From assembly GCF_023155275.1 (NCBI RefSeq), contig NZ_JALMUV010000016.1, positions 78,648 through 142,647 of the forward strand: DNA of 64,000 bases. The letters are read 5' to 3'. This document shows positions 8,610 through 17,913 of the stretch, piece after piece (the first letter of the stretch is position 1; each line of letters begins with the position of its first letter). Source of the DNA: Streptomyces rhizoryzae. GTDB taxonomy: Bacteria; Actinomycetota; Actinomycetes; Streptomycetales; Streptomycetaceae. Under the pieces are notes generated by a model, which did no database searches, was not told the DNA's origin, and saw nothing but the letters and a program-made list of their open reading frames with translations. The translations under genes and the position numbers were made by a program.

Positions 8610-9479
8610 GTGTTCGACGGCTTCGAGTTGACGCGATGTGAGGGGGACGGCGCTTACCTGCGGGTGCGCCATGGCGGCGACGGTCCGGCGGTCCTGCTCC
8701 TGCACGGGCATCCGCGCACGCACGCCACGTGGCACCGTGTCGCCCCACTGCTGGTCGCGGCCGGTCATACGGTGGTCTGCCCCGACCTGCGTGGCTACGG
8801 TCAGTCCGACAAGCCCGCGACCGACCCGGAGCACCGCCCGTACTCCAAGCGCGCCATGGCCGGCGACTGCCTGGCGGTCATGCGCCGCCTCGGGCATGAG
8901 CGGTTCGCCGTCGTCGGGCACGACCGGGGCGCGTACGTGGCCACGCGCCTCGCCCTGGACCATCCGGAAGCGGTGTCCGCGGTGAGCGTGCTGGACGCCG
9001 TCCCCATCGGGGAGGCGCTGCGGCGCTGCGACGCGACGTTCGCCGCGAGCTGGTGGCACTGGTTCTTCCTCGGACAGACCGACAAGCCGGCCGAACGCGT
9101 CATCAACGCCGACCCCGACGCCTGGTACCAGGCCACAGCCGAACAGATGGGCACCGAGGCGTACGAGGATTACCGCCGCGCCATTCACGACCCTGCCACC
9201 GTGCACGCCATGTGCGAGGACTACCGCGCCGGCCTCGGTGTCGACCGGGAGCACGATGACGCCGATCGGCAGGCCGGCCGGCGCATCCGTTGTCCGTTGC
9301 AGGTGTTGTGGGCCACCCGGGACGACATGGTCGACCTCTACGGCGACGTACCGGGCGTGTGGCGGGACTGGGCGAGTAACCGGCTGGACGGCGGCCCGAT
9401 CGACTCCGGCCACCACATCGCGGAAGAGAAGCCCGAGGAGCTCGTCTCCGCCCTGTGCGCGTTCTGGAGGACCGCCTGA
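8610..9479 (+). CDS. Alpha/beta hydrolase, haloacetate dehalogenase-like
   Basis: A 289-residue alpha/beta hydrolase. The nucleophile elbow reads VVGHDRGAYVA, so the nucleophile is Asp105, not Ser. The oxyanion segment LLHGHPRTH is near 30-38, the His-Trp pair is in WWHWFF (His150-Trp151), and the catalytic His lies in SGHHIAEEKP (268-269). Asp nucleophile, adjacent Arg106 and the His-Trp pair are the signature of fluoroacetate/haloacetate dehalogenases. The second carboxylate-binding Arg, three residues after the first, is Tyr109 here, so the substrate may differ. GTG 8610 follows a perfect AGGAGG. Confidence 0.87.
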   Translation: MFDGFELTRCEGDGAYLRVRHGGDGPAVLLLHGHPRTHATWHRVAPLLVAAGHTVVCPDLRGYGQSDKPATDPEHRPYSKRAMAGDCLAVMRRLGHERFAVVGHDRGAYVATRLALDHPEAVSAVSVLDAVPIGEALRRCDATFAASWWHWFFLGQTDKPAERVINADPDAWYQATAEQMGTEAYEDYRRAIHDPATVHAMCEDYRAGLGVDREHDDADRQAGRRIRCPLQVLWATRDDMVDLYGDVPGVWRDWASNRLDGGPIDSGHHIAEEKPEELVSALCAFWRTA

Positions 9480-9804
9480 GAAGGGCAGGACGCGATTCCG
9501 CGGGAGACCTCACGCCTGGCCAAGTCGGGGTGCTGCCCCAGGCGTTCCGCGGGCGGTTCGCGCAGGTCGATGGTGCAGGGTGCCTGGCACGGCGGACGTC
9601 GAAACGGGTGCCTGGCACGGCATCCTTGCCCAACCCCCTGCCTGGGGCGCGCTGTCACACGGCCGCGAACCGCGCGTTGCTCCTTGCCGACGCGCTCAGG
9701 CAGAGTTACCGCGCACCGGCGACTTCTGCTCTGAACAGCGCCTGCCGTGGGCGGTTCGCCGCCGGACCACCTCACAGGGCACGCACCGCGCTCTCTGCGC
9801 CACT
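9480..9804. other. Gene-free gap with a 16-bp direct repeat
   Basis: Between the hydrolase stop and the ATPase stop no protein is convincing. The 16-mer GGGTGCCTGGCACGGC occurs twice, at 9578-9593 and 9606-9621, with a 28-bp period. Each copy contains a TGCC-TGGCA inverted repeat. It could be a terminator or binding site for the convergent genes, but no function can be assigned. Confidence 0.4.
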
Positions 9805-12168
9805 TCATGGCGCCAGGGAGAAGTAGTTCTCCTCCTCCTGGGTGAAGTGCAGACGCAGGACGCTGTGCAGGCCGTACAGGCAGGCACGCAGGTCGTCGAG
9901 CTGTTCCGGGCGCACGTGCCCCTCGGCATCGGCGAGTTGCAGATGGGTGCCGATGCGGTGGGCCAAGCGGTGGATCTCGGTGTGCGCCCGGCTCATCGTG
10001 GCGGTGACCTCGGGGCCGCCGAGGGCGGCGGCGAGGGCGGGGTAGAGCTGGTGCTCTTCGGCGAGTTCGTGGGGCAGGAGGCGTTGGGTGAGAAGCTCGT
10101 CAACGTGCCGTACGGTCTCCAGGGCTCCGGGGTGTGCGGCGTCGGTGAGGTGGTCGGCGGCTTCGCGGACGGCTTCGATGACCTCGCGCAGGTCGTTGTG
10201 CTCGGCGGCGAAGCGCTGGATCAGCTGCTCGGTGGCGGGTTCGATTGCCGGCTGCGCGGTCCGGTCGGGGCGGAGGGCGCGCAGGGCGTTGAGGATGACG
10301 GTGACGTCGATGGCCTCCTGGAGCAGGGCGCCGGCAGCGGGTGGCAGCAGGCCGAACGCGGCAGCGACCATGGCCGCCAGGGACATCGTCATGCCGGCCA
10401 GTGCGCTCTGAACGGCGATGTGGCGGGCGCGGACAGCGATGGTGGCGGCGTCGGCGAGGCGGTCGACGCGGTCGCTGGTGAGCACGATGTCGGCGGCCTC
10501 GGAGGAGGCACTGGACCCGTGCGCGCCCATGGCGACACCGACGTCCGCGGCGGCCAGGGCCGGGGCGTCGTTGACGCCGTCGCCGACCATGACGGTGATG
10601 GCGCGCTCGCGTTCGTCGCGGACGGCGGCGACCTTGTCGGCAGGGGTCTGCTGGGCGCGGACGCCGTCCAGGCCGAGGACCGCGGCGACTTCGCGGGCGG
10701 GTTCGGCGCGGTCCCCGGTGAGCATCAGCAGGCGCCGGATCCCGGCCTCGCGCAGGCGTCGCAGAGCCCGCGGCGCGTCACTGCGCAAAGGATCGCGCAG
10801 CAGGATCGCACCGGTGAGGGTGGTGTCCTCGGTGAGCCAGACGACGGCGGCGCCGTCCAGGGCGGCACGGTTGTCGGCGGCGCGGGCCCAGCTGGGCAGG
10901 GGGGAGCCGTCGTGTCTGCCGACGCTCACCGTACTGGTGCCGGTGTCGCTGCCGGCGCTCGTCGTGGTCCTGGTGGTGAGGCGGCCGGTGGCTCCGTGAC
11001 CGGGCCGTTCTGCGACCTCGTGCACCGGTACGAGCGCCAGGCGGCGACCGTGGGCCTCGTCCGTGATGGCCCGGGCCAGGACATGGGGGGAGTACTGGTC
11101 GACCGAGGCGGCCAGCGCGAGGACCTCGTCAGGCGTGTGGCCGGGGGCGGCTGCGATGTCGATGACCCGCGGGCGGCCGGTGGTGAGGGTGCCGGTCTTG
11201 TCGAGCACCAGGGTGCGGGCGCGCCCCAGGGTCTCCAGGGCGGCCCCGTCGCGCATGACCACACCCTGGCGGGCGGCGCGGGACAGGCCGGAGACGATCG
11301 CGACGGGCGCTGCGAGGAGGAGCGGGCACGGAGTGGCGACCACCAGCACTGCCACCGCCCGCACGGCCGAGCCGGCGGTCAGCCAAGCCAGGCCGGCCAC
11401 TGCCAGGGCCAAGGGCAGGAACCAGGCGGCGTAGCGGTCGGCCAGACGGATCACCGGGGCGCTCTCGGCACCGGCCTGCTGGGCGAGGCGGACGATCTCG
11501 GCGTAGGTACTGTCCTGCTCGGTGGCGCCGGCCCGCAGGTCGAAGGCGGTGCCTGCGTTGACGCCGCCGCTGCGGACCGTCTCGCCCGTGGCGCGTTCGA
11601 CCTGACCGGACTCGCCGGTCAGGACGGACTCGTCCAGGACAGCGGTGCCGCCCTCGATGCGCCCGTCGACCGGCACGACCTCCCCGGGGCCGACGACCAG
11701 CAGGTCACCGGCCCGGACCTCGGCCAGGGGCACGGTGCGAACCTGGTCGCCGATGCGGCGGCGGGCCGAACGGGGGGCGTGTTCCAGCAGGTGGCGCAGG
11801 TCGTGCGAGGCACGGCGCTCGGCCGCCGCGTCCAGCCAGCGGCCGGTGGCGAGCATGAGCGCGATCAACGCCCCGGCCACGTACTCGCCGGTGGCGAGGG
11901 TGCCGGCCAGCGCGAGGACGGCGATCAGATCGACACCGGCCCGGCCACGCCGCAGCGCACCGATCATCCAGACCACGGCAGGCACGATCGCCGCGACCGT
12001 ACCCACGGCCCAGCACACGTCCGCCAGCGTCCGGGCCCTGGCCAGCCAGGCGATGCCCCCAGCCGTCAAAGCCGCGACGGTGATCGCGAGCAGCACCGGC
12101 TCCAGCCGCGGCCGGCGCGGGGAGCCCGTGGCCCGCCCGTCCGTTCGTGCATCGTTCCGTCCATACAC
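9805..12168 (-). CDS. P1B-type heavy-metal ATPase with C-terminal hemerythrin-like domain
   Basis: A 787-residue membrane pump. Order: a short N-terminus without a CxxC metal-binding domain, TM helices from about 22, the actuator motif TGES (184-187), the transmembrane metal site TPCP (279-282), phosphorylation motif DKTGT (323-327), hinge MVGDGVNDAP, final TM helices, then about 150 residues with the hemerythrin pattern (AAEHNDLREV, LPHELAEEHQLYP, SRAHTEIHRLAHRI, HFTQEEENYF). The TPC site plus hemerythrin fusion places it in the P1B-5 group, associated with Ni/Co/Fe export and a di-iron O2-binding domain. GTG 12168 has a CGGAG site upstream. Longer frames to 12507 are non-coding in character. 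Confidence 0.92.
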   Translation of the reverse strand: MYGRNDARTDGRATGSPRRPRLEPVLLAITVAALTAGGIAWLARARTLADVCWAVGTVAAIVPAVVWMIGALRRGRAGVDLIAVLALAGTLATGEYVAGALIALMLATGRWLDAAAERRASHDLRHLLEHAPRSARRRIGDQVRTVPLAEVRAGDLLVVGPGEVVPVDGRIEGGTAVLDESVLTGESGQVERATGETVRSGGVNAGTAFDLRAGATEQDSTYAEIVRLAQQAGAESAPVIRLADRYAAWFLPLALAVAGLAWLTAGSAVRAVAVLVVATPCPLLLAAPVAIVSGLSRAARQGVVMRDGAALETLGRARTLVLDKTGTLTTGRPRVIDIAAAPGHTPDEVLALAASVDQYSPHVLARAITDEAHGRRLALVPVHEVAERPGHGATGRLTTRTTTSAGSDTGTSTVSVGRHDGSPLPSWARAADNRAALDGAAVVWLTEDTTLTGAILLRDPLRSDAPRALRRLREAGIRRLLMLTGDRAEPAREVAAVLGLDGVRAQQTPADKVAAVRDERERAITVMVGDGVNDAPALAAADVGVAMGAHGSSASSEAADIVLTSDRVDRLADAATIAVRARHIAVQSALAGMTMSLAAMVAAAFGLLPPAAGALLQEAIDVTVILNALRALRPDRTAQPAIEPATEQLIQRFAAEHNDLREVIEAVREAADHLTDAAHPGALETVRHVDELLTQRLLPHELAEEHQLYPALAAALGGPEVTATMSRAHTEIHRLAHRIGTHLQLADAEGHVRPEQLDDLRACLYGLHSVLRLHFTQEEENYFSLAP

Positions 12169-13325
12169 CGCACACTCCGAGGGCTCACGTCCTATTTTCC
12201 GTCGAGCCCCGCTCCGCGGCCATGCCGGCCGGCGGCACCACGAACTCCGGCCCCTGGCGGACCGTCCGTCCTCGCGGACACCCCCGCGACAGCCGGCAGC
12301 CTCCGCGGTCACGCACCACACCGTCGTCGGCCCGCGGTCGACCGGTGCCCGTTCTCCCCGCGCAGACCTCAGCCGGAACGGCGCGTGGGGGCTGCGGGCG
12401 GACGACGGCCAAGGGGCATGGCGAGAACCGCAGAAGCTGGTGGCCGACCGAGCCCAGTCCGTGGCCGGCGCGGAACCCTCCGCGGCCGCGCGCCGACGAC
12501 CGGGCATCCGCCCGGCCGGAGGCGCGAGCCGGAGCCGGCAGCGGGTGCCCTTCCGGAAGGTCCTCCGCCACCTTCACCCGGAGGGGAGCGCGGACGTCAC
12601 TGCCAGGTGCCGCGCAGGACGCGGGGGCGGTCGGTCGCCGGGGGCTACGTCCATGGGCCTGGCGGCGGGCCGGGCGCCAGGGCCGAGCGGATGGCCGTCA
12701 GGGGAGCCGGCGGGGGTGCTGTCAGGGGGCTGCCGGAGGGTGGTCGTCACCGGTACGTGAACGGGCCGGGGCTCGTGCCCCCGCGGCCCGGCCGCTGCCG
12801 TCGGCCGGTGCCGCACCGGACAGGTTGAGGCACATCGGCGCCAGCACGCACTCGCGCCCCATTCGCCCCTCCCGCGCCTGATACCGGTTCGAATATGCCA
12901 GGACCACGTGCAATGCCGGTTCATCCCTCAGAAGACGCTGAAACCTGGATGAGGCACGATCCTTGGGAAATCGACCGCCTTCGCCCCTGTACCGGTCCAA
13001 ACGGTGCTGCCGCCGGTCCCTCAGCCCGCTCTTCACGGATCGTCACCTCCGCAGTTCACACCCGGCGTCGCCGCGATCAGCGGTAGTGGAGCGATACCGG
13101 CCCCCCGGTCCGCGTGTCCAGGGGGAAATGGCCGAACCTGTTCCATGGCTGATCTTGCACGCTGTCATTCGCTGTCAATGACTGGTCAATTGTTGTGCAA
13201 AGTGGGTTCCGTGAAACTGAGAGCCGAGGGGTGCGGGGGTGGCGCGATTCGGCTGCGGAGGCTCCCTTCCGCTTCGTCGTGACAGGTATGGCAAACAACG
13301 GGATCAACGAACGAGGGGCCGTCCA
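12169..13325. other. Large gene-poor interval upstream of kasT
   Basis: No confident gene is seen in 1.15 kb. A leftward frame at 12722-13036 contains a protein-like segment (LLRDEPALHVVLAYSNRYQA) but lacks a domain or good start. Near kasT there is an inverted repeat GTCATT-N7-AATGAC at 13164-13182, nested in a wider TTGCAC...GTGCAA pair (13155-13200), and A/T-rich sequence around 13180-13215. This is a plausible kasT promoter or operator area. It marks the left edge of the antibiotic cluster. Confidence 0.45.
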
Positions 13326-14366
13326 GTGACCGAGACAGTTGACGCCGAGTCGCCTGCGAAGAAGGACCACCGAAATGTTTCCGCACCGATGGCGGAAACC
13401 GACGGTCTCACTGTCGGGCAAGCCACCGCTTGGGTGGACATCAGGTCCCTCCTGCCGGCCGACTCGCCCCGTATCGCCGGGGCGAACATCGAGCACGCCC
13501 GTTTGCTGGCCGAATCCGGAGCGCGGTTGCCGCCCATCATCGTGCAGCGTTCGACCATGCGCGTCATCGACGGGATGCACCGGCTGAGGGCAGCCGCCCT
13601 GCGCGGTGAGACCGAGATCGAGGTGCGGTTCTTCGACGGAGCGGAACAGGACTGCTTCGCTCTCGCGGTCAGGGCCAACGTCGCCCACGGCCTTCCGCTG
13701 TCCCTGGAGGAACGCACGGCGGCCGCCCAACGCATCGTCCGCTCCCACGCCCAGTGGTCGAACCAGGTGATCGGCGAGGTCACGGGGCTGGACGCGAAGA
13801 CCATCGCGTCGTTGCGCCGGTCCACCGAGGGCGTGCCGCAGATGGAGTCCCGGATCGGCAGGGACGGACGGGTCCGCCCCCTCGACGGAGCCCAGGGGCG
13901 CAGGCTGGCCGGCGAGTTGATGGCCCAGCGTCCGGACGCGCCGCTGCGCCAGATCGCCCGGGCCGCAGGGGTGTCCTTGGGCACCGCCTCCGACGTGCGC
14001 CGACGGATCCGCAGCGGCCAGGACGCGGTTCCGGCCGGACTGCGGACGGCCGGCCCGCCGTCCCCGGCCCGGGGCGCGGTGCCGGACGGCCGGCGCGGTA
14101 CGGCTGATCCGAAGGCCGTGCAGCACCACCGGCGCGTCATGCTGCGGAAGCTGCGCAAGGATCCCTCCCTGCGGTGCAACGAGGTCGGGCGCGCCCTGCT
14201 GCGTTGGCTGGAGGTCCAGGCGGTGGAGGGCGAGGAGTGGGAGCGACTGCTGAACAGTGTGCCGAGGCACTGCACGGAAGCCATCGCGGAACTGGCGCGG
14301 GGCTGCTCGGGGGTCTGGCAGGAATTCGCCGCACAACTGGAACGGCGCGAACAGGCCAGCGCATGA
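13326..14366 (+). CDS. kasT: StrR-type pathway-specific activator of kasugamycin biosynthesis
   Basis: A 346-residue DNA-binding activator of the StrR family, close to the 350 residues of StrR. The N-terminal ParB-like nuclease-fold region includes VDIRSLLPADSPR, LPPIIVQRSTMRVIDGMHRL (about 63-82) and the ADDRAxA-like AVRANVAHGLPLS segment. A helix-turn-helix follows (WSNQVIGEVTGLDAKTIASL, about 143-162), and a second HTH-like segment lies at LRQIARAAGVSLGTASDVRR. In S. kasugaensis KasT is reported to bind upstream of kasN and between kasQ and kasR. It leads the cluster here, and a StrR-type site lies downstream before kasJ. GTG 13326 has a GAGGGG site. Confidence 0.92.
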   Translation: MTETVDAESPAKKDHRNVSAPMAETDGLTVGQATAWVDIRSLLPADSPRIAGANIEHARLLAESGARLPPIIVQRSTMRVIDGMHRLRAAALRGETEIEVRFFDGAEQDCFALAVRANVAHGLPLSLEERTAAAQRIVRSHAQWSNQVIGEVTGLDAKTIASLRRSTEGVPQMESRIGRDGRVRPLDGAQGRRLAGELMAQRPDAPLRQIARAAGVSLGTASDVRRRIRSGQDAVPAGLRTAGPPSPARGAVPDGRRGTADPKAVQHHRRVMLRKLRKDPSLRCNEVGRALLRWLEVQAVEGEEWERLLNSVPRHCTEAIAELARGCSGVWQEFAAQLERREQASA

Positions 14367-15032
14367 CATGCGGCAAGGAAAATGCGGCTCCGCGAGGACG
14401 CCGCACCGGTTCCCGGTGTATTCCGTACGGGATCTCTCCTCGCCGATTCGAGGGAAAAGCAGCAGGGGCCGGCCGCAGCCTCTTTCCGTCCCGGCCGGAC
14501 GGGACCTGCGGCAGGCCCCGGATGAGGGAAGGCGGGGATGACCAGATTCTCACTCTCCGGCACGGCAGGGGCGGGCTATAGTGAGGATTCTTCCGGTCGG
14601 CGTCTCGACCACTGATGTGTGCTCTCCACCCCGGCATATGGTCATCGGTCGGATCCTGCGGGCCCCAGGAGCGCTTTCTCGATGAAGAAGTGACCGACCG
14701 CCGGCGTCACCGGCATCGGCCGGGTAACTGCGTGAACTCACGGCCCGCAGTCCTGTGCTGCGCGTGGAAGGTACGGAGCGGCCCCGTGGTGCCACCACGG
14801 ACGGAGATGTTCGACCCGGGAATTTCCCCGGTTGAACACCCGTGGTGCGGGCCGGAGTACCGCTCACGTACGCACGCCCTCCCACCGTGCCATTCGCCGG
14901 GCTGTTCCCGATGCTCGTGACACTTCCGTCCACCGGCCCGGGGCCCTCGGTGACGAGGCGGAACGGAAAGTCCTGCACAGCCGCCACGGCGGCACACCAG
15001 AAGTGTTCTCACCAAGGGAAAGAGGCTGAACT
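14367..15032. other. kasT-kasJ intergenic region
   Basis: A 665-bp region. Several frames are open on both strands, but none has a family match or a consistent ribosome site. It contains the StrR-type operator annotated separately and presumably the kasJ promoter. A leftward frame at 14550-14987 was considered and not accepted as a gene. Confidence 0.5.
14809..14837. promoter_or_regulatory. Candidate KasT (StrR-type) operator
   Basis: GTTCGACCC - 11 bases - CGGTTGAAC. This fits the published StrR consensus of two 9-bp half-sites (GTTCGActG and CaGTcGAAC) separated by 11 bp, with both outer halves conserved. It lies 196 bp upstream of kasJ and downstream of kasT. That KasT uses it is inferred from family and location. 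Confidence 0.7.
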
Positions 15033-16370
15033 GTGCTGGATACGGCGGTAATCGGGGCCGGCATGGCGGGGGCGGCGGTGGCCGCCGAACTGGAACGAGC
15101 GGGCCGCGACTACGTGGTGCTGGAGGCCGGCCCGCACCGGGGACGTACGCACATCGCCGCGGACGACGACTCCGCCCACCTGGCCGACCCGGCACAGGAC
15201 CCGTCCTTCACCCCGTTCCTCGCACGGCCCGGGGCGCTGTACGGGCCCTTCTCCGGGTACCGGCGACGGGTCGGGGGGCGGAGCCTGTACTGGCGCGGGA
15301 TCTGCCTCCGCGTCGAGGACGACGTGTTGGGCGAGTGGCCGGCCGAGGTACGGGATGCCTTACGGGGAACCGGCGGCGAACCGGGCCTCTACGCGCGCAC
15401 GGAGGAGGCCCTGCGGACATGGTGCCGCGGGAACCGGCTGACCCAGGCCCGCACCGCGACCGAAGAAGCGATGGTCAAGGAACTGACCGGGCTCGGATAC
15501 CCGGCCGTGCCGACCCCGCGGGCCATACGGATGCTGGGACGGGGGCGGTGGGAGGCGTACTCCCCGATCACCGACCTGCCGCCGGCGCGCCTGCGCGCGG
15601 GGCATCGTGTCACCGCCGTGCGGAAGCGCGCCGACGGCTACTCGCTGATCCTCGGCGACGGCGGCGGCCCCGCACTCGACGTCCGGCACGTCGTCCTGTG
15701 CGCCGGCACCCTCGGCACCATCGAACTCGTGGACGGCCTGCTGCACGGAGGCGACCGGGAACCACGGCGTTACCCCCTGGTCGATCATGTGGCCTGCGGC
15801 ATGCTCGTCGTGGAACCCGACGGCCGGCACGAGGAGATGGAGTCCTCGGTGCACGCGGCATTCGACGCGCCGTCCCGCTCCAATCTGATCGTCGAACGCC
15901 AGCGGCACGGCGAGGGGGTCCTCCTGGACGCCTGGACCATGGGGGAGCAGCCGCCGGAGGCGGCGTCCACCGTCCTGGTCGGCGACGCGACGCGCATCGT
16001 CCTGGAGCCGCCGGCCCGGGCCGCCCTCGACGCGGTACGCCGGGACCAGCGCACGGTGCTGGGGCGGCTGGCCGAGCACGCGGGACTCACCGTGCACGTC
16101 CGCGAGGAGTACGTCTCGTTCGACGACGCCCTGGCCTGGGCCGAGGCGCATCCGGGCACCGCCGCGTGCTATGACGCGACGATCGGCGAACTCGACCACG
16201 AGAGCGGCGGACTGGCGCTGGGCGGGGAGCACGTGGACGTCACCGGGCAGCTGCGGCAGGCCCCAGGCGCGGCCGTCGTCGGGCCGTGCCTCTTCCCCCG
16301 CGCGGGGGCGGCCAATCCGAGTCTCACCACGCTGGCGCTGGCGCGGTACGTCGTCCAGCGCATGCCCTGA
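15033..16370 (+). CDS. kasJ: GMC-like FAD-dependent oxidoreductase KasJ
   Basis: A 445-residue flavoprotein. It has an N-terminal dinucleotide fold (AVIGAGMAGAAVAAELERAG, residues 5-24), a VLEAG acidic strand end, a GGRSLYWRG substrate-side motif near 87-95 as in GMC oxidoreductases, VVLCAGTLGT (about 221-230), and a C-terminal GAANPSLTTLALA. Similar enzymes oxidise hydroxyls of aminocyclitols or pseudosaccharides in aminoglycoside pathways (NeoQ/BtrQ type). In kasugamycin a natural role would be oxidation during conversion of myo-inositol to the D-chiro-inositol unit, or of a sugar hydroxyl. Neither is proven from sequence. GTG start with GGGAAAGAGG upstream. Confidence 0.88.
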   Translation: MLDTAVIGAGMAGAAVAAELERAGRDYVVLEAGPHRGRTHIAADDDSAHLADPAQDPSFTPFLARPGALYGPFSGYRRRVGGRSLYWRGICLRVEDDVLGEWPAEVRDALRGTGGEPGLYARTEEALRTWCRGNRLTQARTATEEAMVKELTGLGYPAVPTPRAIRMLGRGRWEAYSPITDLPPARLRAGHRVTAVRKRADGYSLILGDGGGPALDVRHVVLCAGTLGTIELVDGLLHGGDREPRRYPLVDHVACGMLVVEPDGRHEEMESSVHAAFDAPSRSNLIVERQRHGEGVLLDAWTMGEQPPEAASTVLVGDATRIVLEPPARAALDAVRRDQRTVLGRLAEHAGLTVHVREEYVSFDDALAWAEAHPGTAACYDATIGELDHESGGLALGGEHVDVTGQLRQAPGAAVVGPCLFPRAGAANPSLTTLALARYVVQRMP

Positions 16371-16392
16371 CGCGGTGCGCTGCCGCGACCAC

Positions 16393-16420
16393 CGGCGGCC
16401 GGCGGGGGAGCGGGCCGCCG
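16393..16420 (+). terminator. Candidate hairpin terminator after kasJ
   Basis: Perfect 8-bp arms CGGCGGCC (16393-16400) and GGCCGCCG (16413-16420) with a 12-base loop start 23 bp after the kasJ stop. No T-tract follows, as is common in Streptomyces. The next gene starts 500 bp later. The intervening 16421-16923 sequence holds no gene and presumably carries the kasK promoter. Confidence 0.5.
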
Positions 16421-16923
16421 CCCTCGTGTGGCGGGGCGGACCCGACGCGTACTCCGTCGAATTCCGGAAACCCGAAGGAAATTCCCCGACATGGTGAAGT
16501 GATTGCCCACTCGGAATCGGCAGGGTCCGCCGAGGTAATCGCCGCCGTCCCGGTGGGGTGCTCCGCGGTCCCCGGCGAATTTCCGCGCGATCGCGGTGCC
16601 GGGGGGGGGCGGTGCCGGGGGCCGGTTCCGGCCGTGCGGCCCGCGGCCCGGTCATCGGCGGCGTCAATTGCCTTTTGCGCGCCGTGAGTTGGGTCGGTAG
16701 GGTCGGTGCCGATCACAGGAACGACCTCATCGGCCAGGTGTCTCGAAGGCCCTTTCCGGAAGCCGTGAGGGACCGCTGGAAAACGTCCGGCAGCGCGGCA
16801 GCCGCTCGGCTGTATTCGTGAGGAATGTGTGGGGGATTATGCAGAGTGGTACCTCCCGTGACCCCGAAATCTCCGCTGATGAGCGACCGGTTCGCCACTG
16901 ACACCGAGCGAGGAGCCACGTAC

Positions 16924-17913
16924 ATGATCGAGGTCACCGGTCTTGGCCGCGTGTTCACCAAAAGGGGACGGAAGGCGAAACGTGCCCAGCAGGGCGGGTC
17001 GGCGGCGCCCGGCAGCCGCATCGTCGCGCTGGAGGGCGTGAACCTGTCCGTCCCCGAGGGCGAGACCCACGGCATCCTCGGACCCAACGGGGCGGGCAAG
17101 ACCACCCTCGTCAAGATCCTCAGCACCATGCTCCTCCCGACCTCCGGCCGGGCACGGGTCGCGGGCCACGACGTGGCCACGGAGGCCGACCGGGTCCGCC
17201 GCCGCATCGGGATCGTCTTCGGCGGGGATCACGGCCTCTACACCCGGATCACCGCCCGCCAGAACCTGGCCTTCTGGGCGACGATGTACCGCGTCGACGC
17301 GGGCGTGGTGAAGCGGCGCAGCCAGGAACTCCTGGAACGGGTGGGGCTCACGGACCGGGCCGATGAGCCCGTGGAGGGCTTCTCCCGCGGTATGCGGCAG
17401 CGCCTGCACCTGGCGCGGGGGCTGATCGGCGACCCGGCCGTCCTGTTCCTCGACGAGCCCACCATGGGCATGGATCCCCTCGCCACCCGGGACTTCCGGG
17501 ACCTGGTCCACGAGCTGAAGGCCGAGGGGCGCACCATCCTGATCACCACCCATGACATGGCCGAGGCGGAGGCCCTGTGCGACCGGGTGTCCCTGATCGA
17601 CCACGGAACGGTTCTCGTGACCGAGTCGACCGCCACCATCGGGCGGATGCTCTCCGGACACGACCGCATCGACATCACCCTGCGGGAGGACCAGGCGCAC
17701 CTGCTGGCCGAACTCGCCGGCCTGTCCGGGGTGGAGCGGGTCGACAAGCTGCCGGAGCCGGGGACGGCGCGGATCCACACCACGTCGGCCGACGCCAACC
17801 CCGTCGTACTGCGCTGGCTGCTGGACGCGGGCGTCGACGCCTTGCGCACGGGCCGGCCCACGCTGGAAGAGGTCTATGTCCACCTCGTGGGGAACCGGGG
17901 GCTGACCGTATGA
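16924..17913 (+). CDS. kasK: ABC transporter ATP-binding protein KasK
   Basis: A 329-residue nucleotide-binding subunit of a DrrA-like drug exporter. Walker A is GPNGAGKTT (53-61), the signature is a degenerate FSRGMRQR, Walker B is AVLFLDEPTMGMD, and the switch His is in ITTHDMAEAE. A C-terminal extension of about 80 residues is typical of DrrA/natA-type exporters. It is translationally coupled to kasL (ATGA overlap). The known role of KasKLM in S. kasugaensis is kasugamycin export and self-resistance. ATG 16924 is chosen because of GAGGAG upstream. A GTG at 16825 would add 33 poorly conserved residues. Confidence 0.93.
   Translation: MIEVTGLGRVFTKRGRKAKRAQQGGSAAPGSRIVALEGVNLSVPEGETHGILGPNGAGKTTLVKILSTMLLPTSGRARVAGHDVATEADRVRRRIGIVFGGDHGLYTRITARQNLAFWATMYRVDAGVVKRRSQELLERVGLTDRADEPVEGFSRGMRQRLHLARGLIGDPAVLFLDEPTMGMDPLATRDFRDLVHELKAEGRTILITTHDMAEAEALCDRVSLIDHGTVLVTESTATIGRMLSGHDRIDITLREDQAHLLAELAGLSGVERVDKLPEPGTARIHTTSADANPVVLRWLLDAGVDALRTGRPTLEEVYVHLVGNRGLTV

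Noticed and set aside
9238..12828. 1196-codon plus-strand frame
   Set aside because: It is antisense to the P-type ATPase, whose motifs are unambiguous. The frame product is low-complexity Gly/Asp/Ala-rich.
14550..14987. Leftward frame between kasT and kasJ
   Set aside because: It has no domain or ribosome site, and it overlaps the candidate KasT operator and the likely kasJ promoter.
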